Shown here piece after piece: positions 49,928 to 59,282 of a DNA stretch of 64,000 bases. The translations under genes and the position numbers were made by a program. Each line of letters begins with the position of its first letter. Position 1 is the stretch's first letter. The notes beneath the pieces were generated by a model. That model had not been told where the DNA came from. It saw nothing but the letters and a program-made list of their open reading frames with translations, and did not search any database. The stretch lies in assembly GCA_944322565.1 (NCBI GenBank), contig CALUPG010000005.1, positions 1-64,000 of the forward strand, in the 5' to 3' direction. The DNA is from an uncultured Bacteroidales bacterium (GTDB taxonomy: Bacteria; Bacteroidota; Bacteroidia; Bacteroidales; UBA932).

Positions 49928-51601
49928 TCAGGACAGGAGGACCCGGGCATTGGCAATTGCCGCATCCGTGAGCACCGAGCCGCTTAGCATTCTGGCAACC
50001 TCCAGAACGCGCTCTTCGTCAGACAGCCGGCGAATAGATGAGACTGTCCTGGAAGAATCAGGGTCAGTCTCCTTTGAAACGAGATAATGTGCAGAGCCTT
50101 TGGCTGCCACCTGAGGCAGATGTGTGATAGCAAAGACCTGCATATCCTTTCCCATTTCACATATCATCGAACCCATCTTGTCGGCGGCGCTTCCGGATAC
50201 GCCGGTATCAATTTCATCGAATATCATGGCAGGCATCGACATGAATTTGGCCATCATCGCCTTCAGGGACAGCATTATCCGGGACATTTCACCGCCGGAG
50301 GCACACTTTGAGAGATCCGAAGGCGTTTTCCCCGTAGATGAGAAAAGGAAAGCGACAGAATCACTGCCGGTATCGGAAAGCCCGGAACCACGGACTTCTG
50401 CCTCAAATACAGCCGAAGGAAGTTCGAGGAAACGCATTGACGACATTATCGCCGCAGCAAACGGAGAGGCCGCCCTTGTCCTTGACTCATGAAGGGCCGA
50501 TGCGAGTCCGCGGACCTTCTTTTCCGCCGTGTCAAGTTCAGAAGCCTTTGCGGCAAGCTTTTCCTCCAGAGACGAAGTATCCCCGGCAATGGCTGCAAGC
50601 CTGTCCCTCTCCTCTATCAGCGACTTCTCGTCGGAACAGCTGAATTTCTGCATCAGGCCATATAGCAGGGAAAGCCGCTCATCCACCTGCATGAGCCTGT
50701 CCTGAGACACATCTGTCATGGAATTGATGGAAGACACTTCGGAGAAAATGTCATCAAGCTCCACCCTGCATGAAGCGAGACGCTCCTGAAGGGCAGATAC
50801 CCTCGGGACAAATCTTGAGACGCGGGACAAAAGCCTTTCGGCATCCCTTAGCATAGAGTCCATGCCCGGACCGTCCCCATCCCGGACACCGGAGAAAAGG
50901 CTCTCTGCCTGACACAGATTGTCCTTGATTTCTTCCGCATTTGCAAGCTGCTTCTGTTCGGCCTCGAGAGCCTCCAGCTCCCCTTCGCGGAGAGCAGCGG
51001 ATTCAAGCTGCATGAGACGCGCCCCGACATATTCTTTCTGCTCCCTTGCCACGGAAAGAGACTTCTCCAGAGCACTGACTTCATCCCGCAGACTGACAAA
51101 TGCAGAATAGGCATCGCGATATTCCTCAAGCAGGCCTGAATTGCCGGCGTACATATCAAGGGCAGCAAGTCTGAACTGCTTGTCTGACAACATCATAGTC
51201 TGGTGCTGGGAATGTATGTCTATCAGATGGGAGGCAAGTGCCTGCAGCACCGGGACAGGGACAGGCGAATCATTGGCAAATGAACGGGAACGCCCTGTCG
51301 GATTCACCACCCTGCGGACAGTCAGAATACCGTCGGGGCAGTCTATTTCGTTCTCTTCCAACAGTTCCCTCAAGCCGCTGCGGCCGAGGTCTGCCGAAAA
51401 TTCCGCCTCCACGATACAGTTGCCTCCATTCTCTCCGATGACGGAGACATCCGCCCTTGCGCCAAGTGCAAGATTCAGCGCGCCGAGCAGAATGGACTTT
51501 CCGGCTCCTGTCTGCCCTGTAATTATGACAAGACCCTCCGGGAACTCAATGTCCAGAGAGTCTATAAGTACATAATTCTTGACAAGAAGCCGCCTCAGCA
51601 T
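49928..51601 (-). CDS. recN: DNA repair protein RecN
   Basis: A 557-residue SMC-like ATPase for double-strand break repair. Walker A is GQTGAGKS (29-36); a coiled-coil middle region follows, then the signature motif LSKCASGGEMSRIMLSLK (about 428-445) and Walker B AMIFDEIDTGVSG (about 457). Length is normal. Its ATG overlaps the omega-subunit stop by one base (TGATG), so the two are translated together. Confidence 0.96.
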   Translation of the reverse strand: MLRRLLVKNYVLIDSLDIEFPEGLVIITGQTGAGKSILLGALNLALGARADVSVIGENGGNCIVEAEFSADLGRSGLRELLEENEIDCPDGILTVRRVVNPTGRSRSFANDSPVPVPVLQALASHLIDIHSQHQTMMLSDKQFRLAALDMYAGNSGLLEEYRDAYSAFVSLRDEVSALEKSLSVAREQKEYVGARLMQLESAALREGELEALEAEQKQLANAEEIKDNLCQAESLFSGVRDGDGPGMDSMLRDAERLLSRVSRFVPRVSALQERLASCRVELDDIFSEVSSINSMTDVSQDRLMQVDERLSLLYGLMQKFSCSDEKSLIEERDRLAAIAGDTSSLEEKLAAKASELDTAEKKVRGLASALHESRTRAASPFAAAIMSSMRFLELPSAVFEAEVRGSGLSDTGSDSVAFLFSSTGKTPSDLSKCASGGEMSRIMLSLKAMMAKFMSMPAMIFDEIDTGVSGSAADKMGSMICEMGKDMQVFAITHLPQVAAKGSAHYLVSKETDPDSSRTVSSIRRLSDEERVLEVARMLSGSVLTDAAIANARVLLS

Positions 51602-51924
51602 CAGTCGTTGTCCTCTTTCTTGGCCATTCGCCAGTAAATCTCGTTGTTCTCGAATTCAGAGATGGCGACAAGACCCGGCTTAGGCTGTTTTTCGTAATAT
51701 TTGGAAATCTCTATCTGCTCCCTGTTTTCAAATACCTCCTCCATGGTGTCACGGTCGTTCTTGAAATCTTCAAGCTTCTTGGTAAGTTCCTTCTTCTCGG
51801 CCATGGAAATCTGGTTGGCCCTCTTTGAAAGGATCACGACTGTCTCATAGATATTGCCTGTCGGAGCGGCAAGATCACAGAGATCGCGAGTAACGGTATT
51901 TGCAGGAATTTTTTTTGTTGTCAT
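51601..51924 (-). CDS. rpoZ: Rpb6/omega-like RNA polymerase subunit
   Basis: A 107-residue protein matching the Bacteroidota form of RNA polymerase omega (Rpb6-like): AAPTGNIYETVVILSKRANQIS (about 19-40) corresponds to the conserved helix that clamps the beta' C-terminus. It is more divergent than the proteobacterial omega. It sits between bamD (53 bases upstream) and recN (one-base overlap), a familiar Bacteroidota neighbourhood. Confidence 0.8.
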   Translation of the reverse strand: MTTKKIPANTVTRDLCDLAAPTGNIYETVVILSKRANQISMAEKKELTKKLEDFKNDRDTMEEVFENREQIEISKYYEKQPKPGLVAISEFENNEIYWRMAKKEDND

Positions 51925-51977
51925 ATCAAATTATATTTGTTGTCCATTTTATTATACCCCGGTTTCAGTACAGGGTT

Positions 51978-52982
51978 TCAAAAATTTTCTGATTTGGCCT
52001 CGGACTCATTCTCCATTCCCCTGAGGATGACCATGTCTTCAGTATCGTCAACAAGCTTTTCATTGAGACGGGCACCTTTCCTCATAATGGCTTTCTGCTC
52101 CCTGTTGAGCCTGCGGCGCTCTTTCTCGAACACTCTGTCATCATGCTCCTCCATATCGGCTCCCACCGCCTGCTGCCCCGGATATCTGCCGAGGATACGC
52201 TGCACCCTCCTGTATATGGTATCCAATTCCCTTCTGTACTCGGAATCAGGATATTCGCCTATGAAATTCAGATAGTCATCGACAAAAGTCATATATCTCT
52301 CCTTCTGCTTCTGCAGCACACTCAGCTGCGCATACTTATAAGATGACATGGCAATATAATAAAGGATGTCCTCCCTGAATATATTCTCGGAATCATCCTT
52401 CAGGACATTGCGGAAAGCCACCCTTGATGCGATATAGTCCTCCATCTTGTAGTATAGGCGCGCCGCCTCGAACGCCTTGGTGTCAAGCCTCGCATTCAGG
52501 TCATTGAGCATTTCCCGGCATACATCGGCGTGGGATGCGTCCGGATACTCCTTCATGAACTGTGATATCGCGTCTATCGCCCTGTAAGTCGGGCTCTGGT
52601 CAAGCTCATACCTCAATGTGGACCTGTACATGCAGTCCAGCCTCAGGAATCTTGCCTCAGAGGAGAAAGGACTGCGGGGATAGCTCTCAAGAAATTTTCC
52701 GAAATTGGTCTCTGCGGTATAATAGTCTTTGGCCCTGTAGTTGCTGAGCCCCCAATAATACTGCACTGTATCATCCCGCTCGGTACCTCCGGTCACGACA
52801 GAGATTGACTCGAACAAGGCGGCCGCCTTGGTGAATTTGGCTTCATTGAAATAACGGAACGCCGCCTCATACTTAAGGTCGACATCATTGCTGTTAAGAA
52901 GCATTTCATACTGTGACTTGCACGAAGAAAGGGCGACAGCCGCAATCGCGGCAACTGCTGCCGCCATTATCTTGACTTTCAT
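51978..52982 (-). CDS. bamD: BamD-like outer-membrane assembly lipoprotein
   Basis: A 334-residue lipoprotein: signal peptide with lipobox LSSC (cysteine near residue 21), then TPR-type helical repeats as in BamD (AAFRYFNEAKFTKAAALFESI, YFNTAETNFGKFLESYP-type pattern). It is longer than E. coli BamD, with an extra charged C-terminal region (FEKERRRLNREQKAIMRKG). It should join BamA (41180-43768) in the barrel-assembly machine. The ATG overlaps the trxB stop as ATGA. Confidence 0.9.
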   Translation of the reverse strand: MKVKIMAAAVAAIAAVALSSCKSQYEMLLNSNDVDLKYEAAFRYFNEAKFTKAAALFESISVVTGGTERDDTVQYYWGLSNYRAKDYYTAETNFGKFLESYPRSPFSSEARFLRLDCMYRSTLRYELDQSPTYRAIDAISQFMKEYPDASHADVCREMLNDLNARLDTKAFEAARLYYKMEDYIASRVAFRNVLKDDSENIFREDILYYIAMSSYKYAQLSVLQKQKERYMTFVDDYLNFIGEYPDSEYRRELDTIYRRVQRILGRYPGQQAVGADMEEHDDRVFEKERRRLNREQKAIMRKGARLNEKLVDDTEDMVILRGMENESEAKSENF

Positions 52983-53917
52983 ATCTTATTCTGTGAAATT
53001 AGGAATTTTTCTGCGTCCAGAGCAGCCCGGCATCCCGATGCCGCTGCCGTAATGGCCTGCCTGTAATGCGGGTCCTGCACATCTCCGGCGGCAAATACCC
53101 CGTCAACATTTGTCCTTGACGAGACACCGTCTGTCATAATGTAGCCTTCCGGATTGACATTGACCCATCTGCTGAAGAGTTCCGAATTGGGATGATGTCC
53201 GATTGCAAGGAAAAATCCGTCGACAGGAATGTCAAAGACGCTGCCGTCTTTCCTGACAAGCCTGACACCTGTGACACCGGACACGTCACCAAGTACCTCC
53301 TGAGTGTTGCAGTTCCACAATATTTCTATGTTCGGGGTATTCCTGACCCTGTCCTGCATGGCCTCGGATGCCCTGAGCACATCGCGGCGCACTATCATGT
53401 ACACCTTGCTGCAGATTGAGGCAAGATATGTGGCTTCCTCACATGCGGTATCCCCGCCTCCGACCACGGCGACAGTCTTTTTGCGATAGAAGAAGCCGTC
53501 ACAGGTCGCGCACGCAGACACCCCCATGCCCTTGAATTTCTCTTCCGAAGGAAGGCCGAGATATTTTGCATTGGCTCCGGTAGCAATAATCAGGGCATCA
53601 GCCTCAATCTGCCTTTCCCCGTCAACTGTCACAATGAACGGACGCACCGACAGGTCAGCCTCCGAAACCATTCCTGTCCTTATATCGGCACCGAGGCGAA
53701 CTGCCTGGGCCTTCATCGTACTCATCAGAGTCTGCCCGTCTATACCGTTTTCAAATCCGGGATAATTCTCCACATCAGTTGTCGTGGTAAGCTGACCGCC
53801 GGGCTGCAGCCCCTCATAAAGCACGGGAGACAGTCCCGACCTTGATGCATAGATGGCCGCCGTATAGCCGGCCGGACCGCCTCCTATGATGAGGCACTTT
53901 ACATGTTCTTTTTCCAT
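52979..53917 (-). CDS. trxB: Thioredoxin reductase
   Basis: A 312-residue flavoprotein that reduces thioredoxin with NADPH. FAD-binding GGGPAGYTA begins at about residue 12; the redox pair CATC is C136/C139 followed by DGFF; NADPH-binding GGGDTACEEA (about 155) and the C-terminal GVFAAGDVQDPHYRQ are present. ATG 53917 is chosen; an upstream in-frame TTG at 53926 lies within the -7 element. The stop overlaps bamD (ATGA), so redox and envelope genes are linked in one transcript with rpoZ and recN. Confidence 0.96.
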   Translation of the reverse strand: MEKEHVKCLIIGGGPAGYTAAIYASRSGLSPVLYEGLQPGGQLTTTTDVENYPGFENGIDGQTLMSTMKAQAVRLGADIRTGMVSEADLSVRPFIVTVDGERQIEADALIIATGANAKYLGLPSEEKFKGMGVSACATCDGFFYRKKTVAVVGGGDTACEEATYLASICSKVYMIVRRDVLRASEAMQDRVRNTPNIEILWNCNTQEVLGDVSGVTGVRLVRKDGSVFDIPVDGFFLAIGHHPNSELFSRWVNVNPEGYIMTDGVSSRTNVDGVFAAGDVQDPHYRQAITAAASGCRAALDAEKFLISQNKI

Positions 53918-53923
53918 AACCTG

Positions 53924-53931
53924 CAAAGATA
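53924..53931 (-). promoter_or_regulatory. -7 element at the trxB start
   Basis: The minus strand reads TATCTTTG (TAnnTTTG), ending only 6 bases before the trxB ATG at 53917. Transcription from here would give a leaderless or nearly leaderless message. The -33 element is not clear. Confidence 0.5.
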
Positions 53932-53940
53932 CACATTTTT

Positions 53941-54795
53941 TCAGAACCTTGTCCAGGCGAATTTCAGGCGTCTGTACAGCCAGTGCAGAAAACTGTCAGG
54001 GAGCAGAACCATCACAGGCCTGAAAATATGGTTCACTACACCGGGCATTGTTCCCCGGCGTCTGCGGAACATGGCATTCAGAGCAGAATCCACAGCCCTG
54101 TCCACAGACACCATCACACCGAGTCTCCGGGCCAGTCTCCGGTAGAAGGGCGGCAGGCCGAACAGCTCTGTGTCGACAGCCCCGAAATATGCCGCAGTGA
54201 CACTTACGCCAGTTCCTCTGCATTCTATCCTGAGAGACCGGGAAAACCCTCTGATGAATCTCTTGGTATTGCCGTACATGCCGACTCCGGGCCACGGCAT
54301 CCATGCCGCCAGAGAAGAAATGTTCAGGACATAGCCCTTGCCCCTGGCTTTCATCTTCGGGACGAACTCCCGGCAAAGCATCAGCGGGGTGTGGTTGTGC
54401 AGCATCACCATCCTTGAAAGATATTTCTGAGGCACTTCTGAAATCTCCCTGAAAAAGAACATGCCCGCATTGTTCACAAGCACCTCCACATCGCATTCCT
54501 CCCTGTCAGCCACCTCGGCGACAGTCGCCGCCGCATCAGTCAGGGAGAGATCCCGGACACAGGTCACGACCCGGAACGCCGGCGAATATTCTTTCCGCCA
54601 GTCATCAATCGCAAGGACATCAGACTTCACCTCAGATGCCGTTTCCTCAAGTCCCGCCGCATTGATGTCCACAAGCAGCAGATTATAGCCCAGGGCCGAG
54701 AGCCTTCCGGCGTAGACCCGGCCCATACCTGACGCAGCCCCTGTCACCAGGGCAAAAGAGCGCCAGTAAGCGAATCTTTTTCTGTCTCTTTTCAT
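53941..54795 (-). CDS. Short-chain dehydrogenase/reductase
   Basis: A 284-residue classical SDR. Cofactor-binding TGAASGMG (about 18-25), NNAG (about 106) and the active-site YxxxK as YGNTK (about 172-176) with a serine in NISSLAA ahead of it are all seen. The C-terminus has a hydrophobic, basic stretch (MVLLPDSFLHWLYRRLKF), possibly membrane-associated, as in SDRs acting on lipids. The substrate is unknown. It lies between trxB and the divergent Fur-family gene. Confidence 0.9.
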   Translation of the reverse strand: MKRDRKRFAYWRSFALVTGAASGMGRVYAGRLSALGYNLLLVDINAAGLEETASEVKSDVLAIDDWRKEYSPAFRVVTCVRDLSLTDAAATVAEVADREECDVEVLVNNAGMFFFREISEVPQKYLSRMVMLHNHTPLMLCREFVPKMKARGKGYVLNISSLAAWMPWPGVGMYGNTKRFIRGFSRSLRIECRGTGVSVTAAYFGAVDTELFGLPPFYRRLARRLGVMVSVDRAVDSALNAMFRRRRGTMPGVVNHIFRPVMVLLPDSFLHWLYRRLKFAWTRF

Positions 54796-54815
54796 TTTCT
54801 GTTTGTCAGAACAGG

Positions 54816-54823
54816 CAAAATTA
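54816..54823 (-). promoter_or_regulatory. -7 element for the SDR gene
   Basis: The minus strand reads TAATTTTG, fitting TAnnTTTG, 20 bases before the SDR start. A -33 match is not visible. It shares the gap with the divergent Fur-family promoter. Confidence 0.4.
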
Positions 54824-54851
54824 GCCCATAATTTTGAATTTTTCTATTTTA

Positions 54852-54885
54852 TTTTTGCTCCGGTTGCCAATTATTCATATTTTTG
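54852..54885 (+). promoter_or_regulatory. Promoter for the Fur-family gene
   Basis: TTTTTG at 54852-54857 and TATTTTTG at 54878-54885 are 20 bases apart, a full consensus match. The start codon at 54946 leaves a leader of about 55 bases. Confidence 0.7.
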
Positions 54886-54945
54886 CAGGCAAGATGCTTA
54901 TTTTCGCATCGCCGATTGCACACAAAATGAACAATTGACGAAAAA

Positions 54946-55407
54946 ATGACAGGCCAGAACATCAAAAACCATACTAACATCGAGCAGTTCAAGTCTCTTC
55001 TGAAAAAGCATTCCCTCAAGGCCACGGCACAGCGGCTTGCCGTGCATGAGGCCATGATGCAGCTCGGGCATGCTTCGGCAGACATGGTCACTGATGCCAT
55101 ACGCAAGAAGGGAGAGACAAAGGTGACTGTCGCCACCGTCTACAATATACTTTCACAGCTTGCCCTGCTCGGCATCTATGACTACAGGATGAGTGCCAAC
55201 AACAAGATGTACTTCGACATCAACACCTTCCCACACATCCACATCTATGACAGGGAAGCACACCAGTACCGCGATCTCATGGACGAAGAGCTTCTCACCA
55301 TGATTCAGGACAGGCTCAGGCACAAGAGATTCAGGGGATTCAAGGTCGAGCACATCGACATTCAGCTTGTAGGCGTGTCCTCAAAGAAAAAATACCAGAC
55401 CGTATAA
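54946..55407 (+). CDS. Cysteine-free Fur-family transcriptional regulator
   Basis: A 153-residue protein of the Fur/PerR family. The winged-helix part has SLKATAQRLAVHEAMMQ (about 23-39) and VTVATVYNILSQLALLGI (about 60-77), a clear Fur recognition region. The metal-binding part is unusual: FPHIHIYDREAHQYRDL replaces the HHHxxCxxC pattern, and there is no cysteine anywhere in the protein, so the structural zinc site is lost. Histidines remain that could bind a regulatory metal. Targets could be metal or peroxide genes. A glycosyltransferase follows after 30 bases. Confidence 0.88.
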   Translation: MTGQNIKNHTNIEQFKSLLKKHSLKATAQRLAVHEAMMQLGHASADMVTDAIRKKGETKVTVATVYNILSQLALLGIYDYRMSANNKMYFDINTFPHIHIYDREAHQYRDLMDEELLTMIQDRLRHKRFRGFKVEHIDIQLVGVSSKKKYQTV

Positions 55408-55437
55408 TACCTGACAGACTGGACAAACAGCAAGAAC

Positions 55438-56757
55438 ATGAGAGTTCTCTGGCTATCACCGGCAAATACCCTGTTCAACGAAAGAGGAGACAGGGCATAC
55501 AACGGCAAGGGATGGGTGGCGTCCCTGCAGTCCGCAGTCAGGACATACGCGCCTGACATCGAGCTTGGAACAGCCTTCCTGAGCGAAGACTGTGCACCCG
55601 CAGTCGTCCAGGACGGAGTCACTTATTTCAGAATCAAAAAGAAGAACCCGAAGGGATTCTCCAAACTCCTTCATAACTGGACCGGCGGCAAAGAAGAAGA
55701 CTACAGCGCCGAAGTCCTGAAAATCGCTTCTGAGTTCAGGCCGGACATAATCCAGGTATTCGGATGCGAGACTAAGCTTGCCCCCGCAGCGCTCTCAGTG
55801 AGAAACATTCCTGTGACCGTACATATCCAGGGCATACTTTCCGAATGCATCCGCCACTTCTTCCCGCCAGGCACGGCCGCATCAGACATGGTTACTGCAG
55901 GCACATTCTTCAATGAAATCATCCTGCGGAACGGATACATCCATCTCTACGAAGACTACAGGCGGCGCTCCGCCTCGGAGATGGAATGCCTCCGCAGAAT
56001 GAAATACGCCATGGGAAGGACTGCATGGGACAGGGCAGCCGTCAACAAATATTCAGAAGCAGAGTACTTCCATGTAGACGAAGTGCTCAGGCCAATATTC
56101 TACAGGCATGCAGCCTCACATCCGCTGTGCAGAAGCGCGCACGCAGGCTCCCTCACACCGGGGTCACCTGTCCATCAGGGCAAAAGAATCAGGATAGCAT
56201 CCACACTCTCCCCCGTTCCATACAAAGGACTTGATCTTGTGCTGAAGACGGCCTCTGCACTTGAGGGGAAAGGCTTTGATGTCAGATGGAATGTGGCCGG
56301 GATAGGCCCGGGATCAGACATGGAAAAAATCTTTGAGAAAAAAACAGGCGTCACGGCAGAAGAATGCGGAGTCAGGCTCCTCGGGGTGATGGACGAGGAA
56401 TCCCTCGTGAAACTTCTTCTGGAGTCAGACATCTATGTACATCCTTCATACATTGAAAACTCTCCCAACAGCGTATGCGAGGCCCAAATTTTAGGTATGC
56501 CTGTCATCGCAGCTGACACCGGAGGCATCCCGTCGATTGTAGAAGACCGGCGGACAGGCATTCTTGTCCCTCCTGGAGACGCAGAAGCAACGGCAGAGGC
56601 CATAGCCGCCCTGGCAGAAGACCGCACCAAGGCCGCAGAAACAGCAGAGGCCGCGGCATCAGCCGCAGCCTCAAGACATGACAGGGAAAAGATTGTATCT
56701 TCACTCCTGTCGGTATATCAGCTCATTCTACAGGAATCTCGGAGCGCTGTACTCTGA
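55438..56757 (+). CDS. GT4-type glycosyltransferase
   Basis: A 439-residue GT-B glycosyltransferase. The N-terminal domain begins MRVLWLSPANTLF; the C-terminal domain has IASTLSPVPYKGLDLVLKTA (about 261-280), WNVAGIGPGSDME, and the donor-binding VHPSYIENSPNSVCEAQILGMPVIAADTGG with the catalytic glutamate (about 340-365). An Ala/Glu-rich helix ends it. Its last 30 bases overlap the end of the opposite-strand lipoprotein gene at 56728. It may be co-transcribed with the Fur-family gene. Substrate unknown. Confidence 0.9.
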   Translation: MRVLWLSPANTLFNERGDRAYNGKGWVASLQSAVRTYAPDIELGTAFLSEDCAPAVVQDGVTYFRIKKKNPKGFSKLLHNWTGGKEEDYSAEVLKIASEFRPDIIQVFGCETKLAPAALSVRNIPVTVHIQGILSECIRHFFPPGTAASDMVTAGTFFNEIILRNGYIHLYEDYRRRSASEMECLRRMKYAMGRTAWDRAAVNKYSEAEYFHVDEVLRPIFYRHAASHPLCRSAHAGSLTPGSPVHQGKRIRIASTLSPVPYKGLDLVLKTASALEGKGFDVRWNVAGIGPGSDMEKIFEKKTGVTAEECGVRLLGVMDEESLVKLLLESDIYVHPSYIENSPNSVCEAQILGMPVIAADTGGIPSIVEDRRTGILVPPGDAEATAEAIAALAEDRTKAAETAEAAASAAASRHDREKIVSSLLSVYQLILQESRSAVL

Positions 56758-57180
56758 AGACTTGACTGAAGGCGTCGCACGGACATCTTCCGGAATCGCT
56801 TCTCTCCTGTATACTGCAGTTTCCTCATTCGGGGTATTGGAGACAAATGTCATGACATTGTTCCCGTCGGAGAATGAGAATGTGTACGATGCGCCCCATT
56901 GCAGCCCGTCGCTGTAGACTCCGGACACAACATCCCCGGAAACTGTATATGTTCCGGTGAATTTCACAAAATTCGATGACCTTTCGTCCGTGTACATCTC
57001 AAATGTACCGTCCTGGGCAAAGGAAAGATATACATCGAAGTCCTCCTGCTGTTCAGAAAGCCAGGAATCGAGATGCCACTCACCGACCATCGGGCTGTTT
57101 ATCCGGACAGTGTCCTTCTGGCATCCCGACACAATTGCAGCCGCACATACGGCAAATATCGTATAAATTATCTTTTTCAT
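56728..57180 (-). CDS. Small lipocalin-like lipoprotein
   Basis: A 150-residue lipoprotein with signal peptide and lipobox VSGC (cysteine near residue 20). The mature part MVGEWHLDSW... with alternating strands (FDVYLSFAQDGTFEMYTD, FTGTYTVSGDVVSGVY) looks like the short lipocalin-like domains common in Bacteroidota. It lies 45 bases downstream of the S8 protease gene on the same strand and is probably the last gene of the Sus-type locus. Function unknown; a binding or inhibitor role towards the protease is speculation. Confidence 0.7.
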   Translation of the reverse strand: MKKIIYTIFAVCAAAIVSGCQKDTVRINSPMVGEWHLDSWLSEQQEDFDVYLSFAQDGTFEMYTDERSSNFVKFTGTYTVSGDVVSGVYSDGLQWGASYTFSFSDGNNVMTFVSNTPNEETAVYRREAIPEDVRATPSVKSSEYSAPRFL

Positions 57181-57225
57181 CTGTTGTCGTCAATTTAACA
57201 GCTTGGATTAAACATGCACGGTCTG

Positions 57226-59247
57226 CTACAGCCAGCCTCCGTTGGCGGCTCCGGTATCCCGGGACACCACTGCAAATTCCTTTGTGATTTCAATTCCGCC
57301 CATCTGTATGTCTGAGGAAAGGTTGTCCCCGCCAGCAATGGCGTGCACCTTGATGCGGGCCACACCAGGCAGCGTACACTTGATTCTCAGTCTTCCGTTA
57401 TGCATTTCCGGATCAAATTCCATCCCGAGTTTCCGGGCATCTTCGTCGGAAATCTCCACTCCGAGATATGTCAGGTCGGCTGCATCGCCTCCGAAATAAT
57501 CCGTGAGGGCAATGAGATTGAAGTCGCCGGTGCTCACACGCAGGCATGGAGTACCTTCAATCTGCATGAGAAGCTGATATGCATCGACGGCTCCTGTTCC
57601 CATCTGGCCGACATAGTTCCTCAGGTCCATGACTGTCCCGGACCCTTGCTTTTCTCCGACAAATCTGGAGTCGAATTCATTGACTGAAGTCAGAACCATC
57701 GACATGAACTCATCCCAAGTGTAATGCTTGCCGAGCTTAAGGGCATATGAAAGTCCGAGTGCTATGACTCCGGAGACATGAGGGCATGCCATGGATGTTC
57801 CCTGCATATAGCCGTAGTCTTCACCGTTGTTCGTCTCAGAGCACAGAGTCGAAAGAACTCCTGCCCTCTCGGCTCCTGTGAATCCGGACAATTCGCCTCC
57901 CGGCGCGGCAATGTTGCAGCCCGGGCCGAAATTGGTATAATAAGCAGGAAGATAGTCAGGGGCGAACGCTGTCACGGAAATGCAAGGCCCGTATGCTCCC
58001 GGATATGCTGAAATCGGCTCGCCTTCATTACCTGCGGCATATACTGCGATACCGCCGTCAACCACTCCGCAGGTATTGTCCGATGCAAGGAAATAGTCGA
58101 TTCCCGCCTTTGTCATCGGAGAATATTCATTGAAATGGGTGTCATTGCGCACTGTCCCTGCATTATATCCGTATGAGCACTGGAGAACGGACGCACCCCT
58201 GTCCGCCGCATATTTGATGGCCCGGCCGGTCATGACATCATCTGCCGTGGCGCCCTGGGCGAAAATCTGGCATGAAAGGAGTCTCACACCGTCATTGTTG
58301 CCGGTACCGCCGGCCACGCCGCAGACTCCGATGCCGTTGTTGTTCACAGCTGCAACAGTACCTGCCACATGTGTCCCGTGGCCTCCGTCATCTGTGGAAT
58401 CGTAGGAAATTTCACCCGTATCTACGGCGAAGTTATAGCCGTAGATGTCATCCACATAGCCGTTTCCGTCATCATCGACGCCCGGCTGTCCGTAGAGCTC
58501 CGCCTCATTTATCAGCATGTTTGCCGCAAGGTCCGGATGGTTGTATTTCACACCGCCGTCGACGATGGCAACAATCACCCTCGGGTCTCCTCCTGTCAGT
58601 TTCCAGGCTTCAGCGACATTGATGTCCGCTCCTGCCACAGTCTCCGTACCGACGGCCTGGTCGGCATTGTTTATATAATGCCACTGCCAGAACAGCTGCG
58701 GGTCATTGAAATCAGATGTCACCACCCCTTTGGTCATGCCGTGGGATGCACCAGAGAATGGTACGGACTGGCCCGTATAGGACCTGTACACCCTTGCATT
58801 GAACTGGATGCGCAGAACCTCCGGCACCTGTGCAAGCTGTGCCGCAGCCTCGTCAAGATTCTTCTCAGGGGCGAACTTCAGAAGATACCACCTGTGAAGT
58901 CCTGCGGCGCGGGTGCGCTCCTCGTTTTTCCCCGCATACGGGTAAACTCTCTCAAGTGAAACCACTCCGATTTCACCGAGGGCCACATCGACTGCGGAAA
59001 TGCCCGAACGGGTCAGCGGAGAGGCAGACCTGGCCATGTCCTGCGCAGACGATTCAAGGGCAGCCACTGCCTTGTCATTGAATTCTACGATCAGCATGCC
59101 TTCCTTGGCATCAGAAGATGTATTGCATATCTTTTCAGACACAAGGCCCGCGCCATCCGGCAGAGCGGGAGTCACCTCCTGAAGCTCTGCCGTACACGCC
59201 GCCAGACACACTGAAAAAACCGGTATCAACAGTTTTCTGTATTGCAT
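57226..59247 (-). CDS. S8 (subtilisin-type) protease lipoprotein
   Basis: A 673-residue lipoprotein with lipobox LAAC (Cys18). A propeptide-like region (about 30-190) precedes the subtilisin domain, whose triad is intact: aspartate in AIVDGGVKYNHPDL (about 228), histidine in GGHGTHVAG (about 290) and serine in GTSMACPHVSG (about 483). About 120 residues of beta-rich sequence follow. It should be anchored at the outer membrane and cut proteins outside or in the periplasm. The gene lies after SusC, SusD and an unknown lipoprotein, so it may cut substrate for their uptake. Confidence 0.93.
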   Translation of the reverse strand: MQYRKLLIPVFSVCLAACTAELQEVTPALPDGAGLVSEKICNTSSDAKEGMLIVEFNDKAVAALESSAQDMARSASPLTRSGISAVDVALGEIGVVSLERVYPYAGKNEERTRAAGLHRWYLLKFAPEKNLDEAAAQLAQVPEVLRIQFNARVYRSYTGQSVPFSGASHGMTKGVVTSDFNDPQLFWQWHYINNADQAVGTETVAGADINVAEAWKLTGGDPRVIVAIVDGGVKYNHPDLAANMLINEAELYGQPGVDDDGNGYVDDIYGYNFAVDTGEISYDSTDDGGHGTHVAGTVAAVNNNGIGVCGVAGGTGNNDGVRLLSCQIFAQGATADDVMTGRAIKYAADRGASVLQCSYGYNAGTVRNDTHFNEYSPMTKAGIDYFLASDNTCGVVDGGIAVYAAGNEGEPISAYPGAYGPCISVTAFAPDYLPAYYTNFGPGCNIAAPGGELSGFTGAERAGVLSTLCSETNNGEDYGYMQGTSMACPHVSGVIALGLSYALKLGKHYTWDEFMSMVLTSVNEFDSRFVGEKQGSGTVMDLRNYVGQMGTGAVDAYQLLMQIEGTPCLRVSTGDFNLIALTDYFGGDAADLTYLGVEISDEDARKLGMEFDPEMHNGRLRIKCTLPGVARIKVHAIAGGDNLSSDIQMGGIEITKEFAVVSRDTGAANGGWL

Positions 59248-59282
59248 AATTCTTTCTTATAGTCTTATAGTGATTTCTGAAT

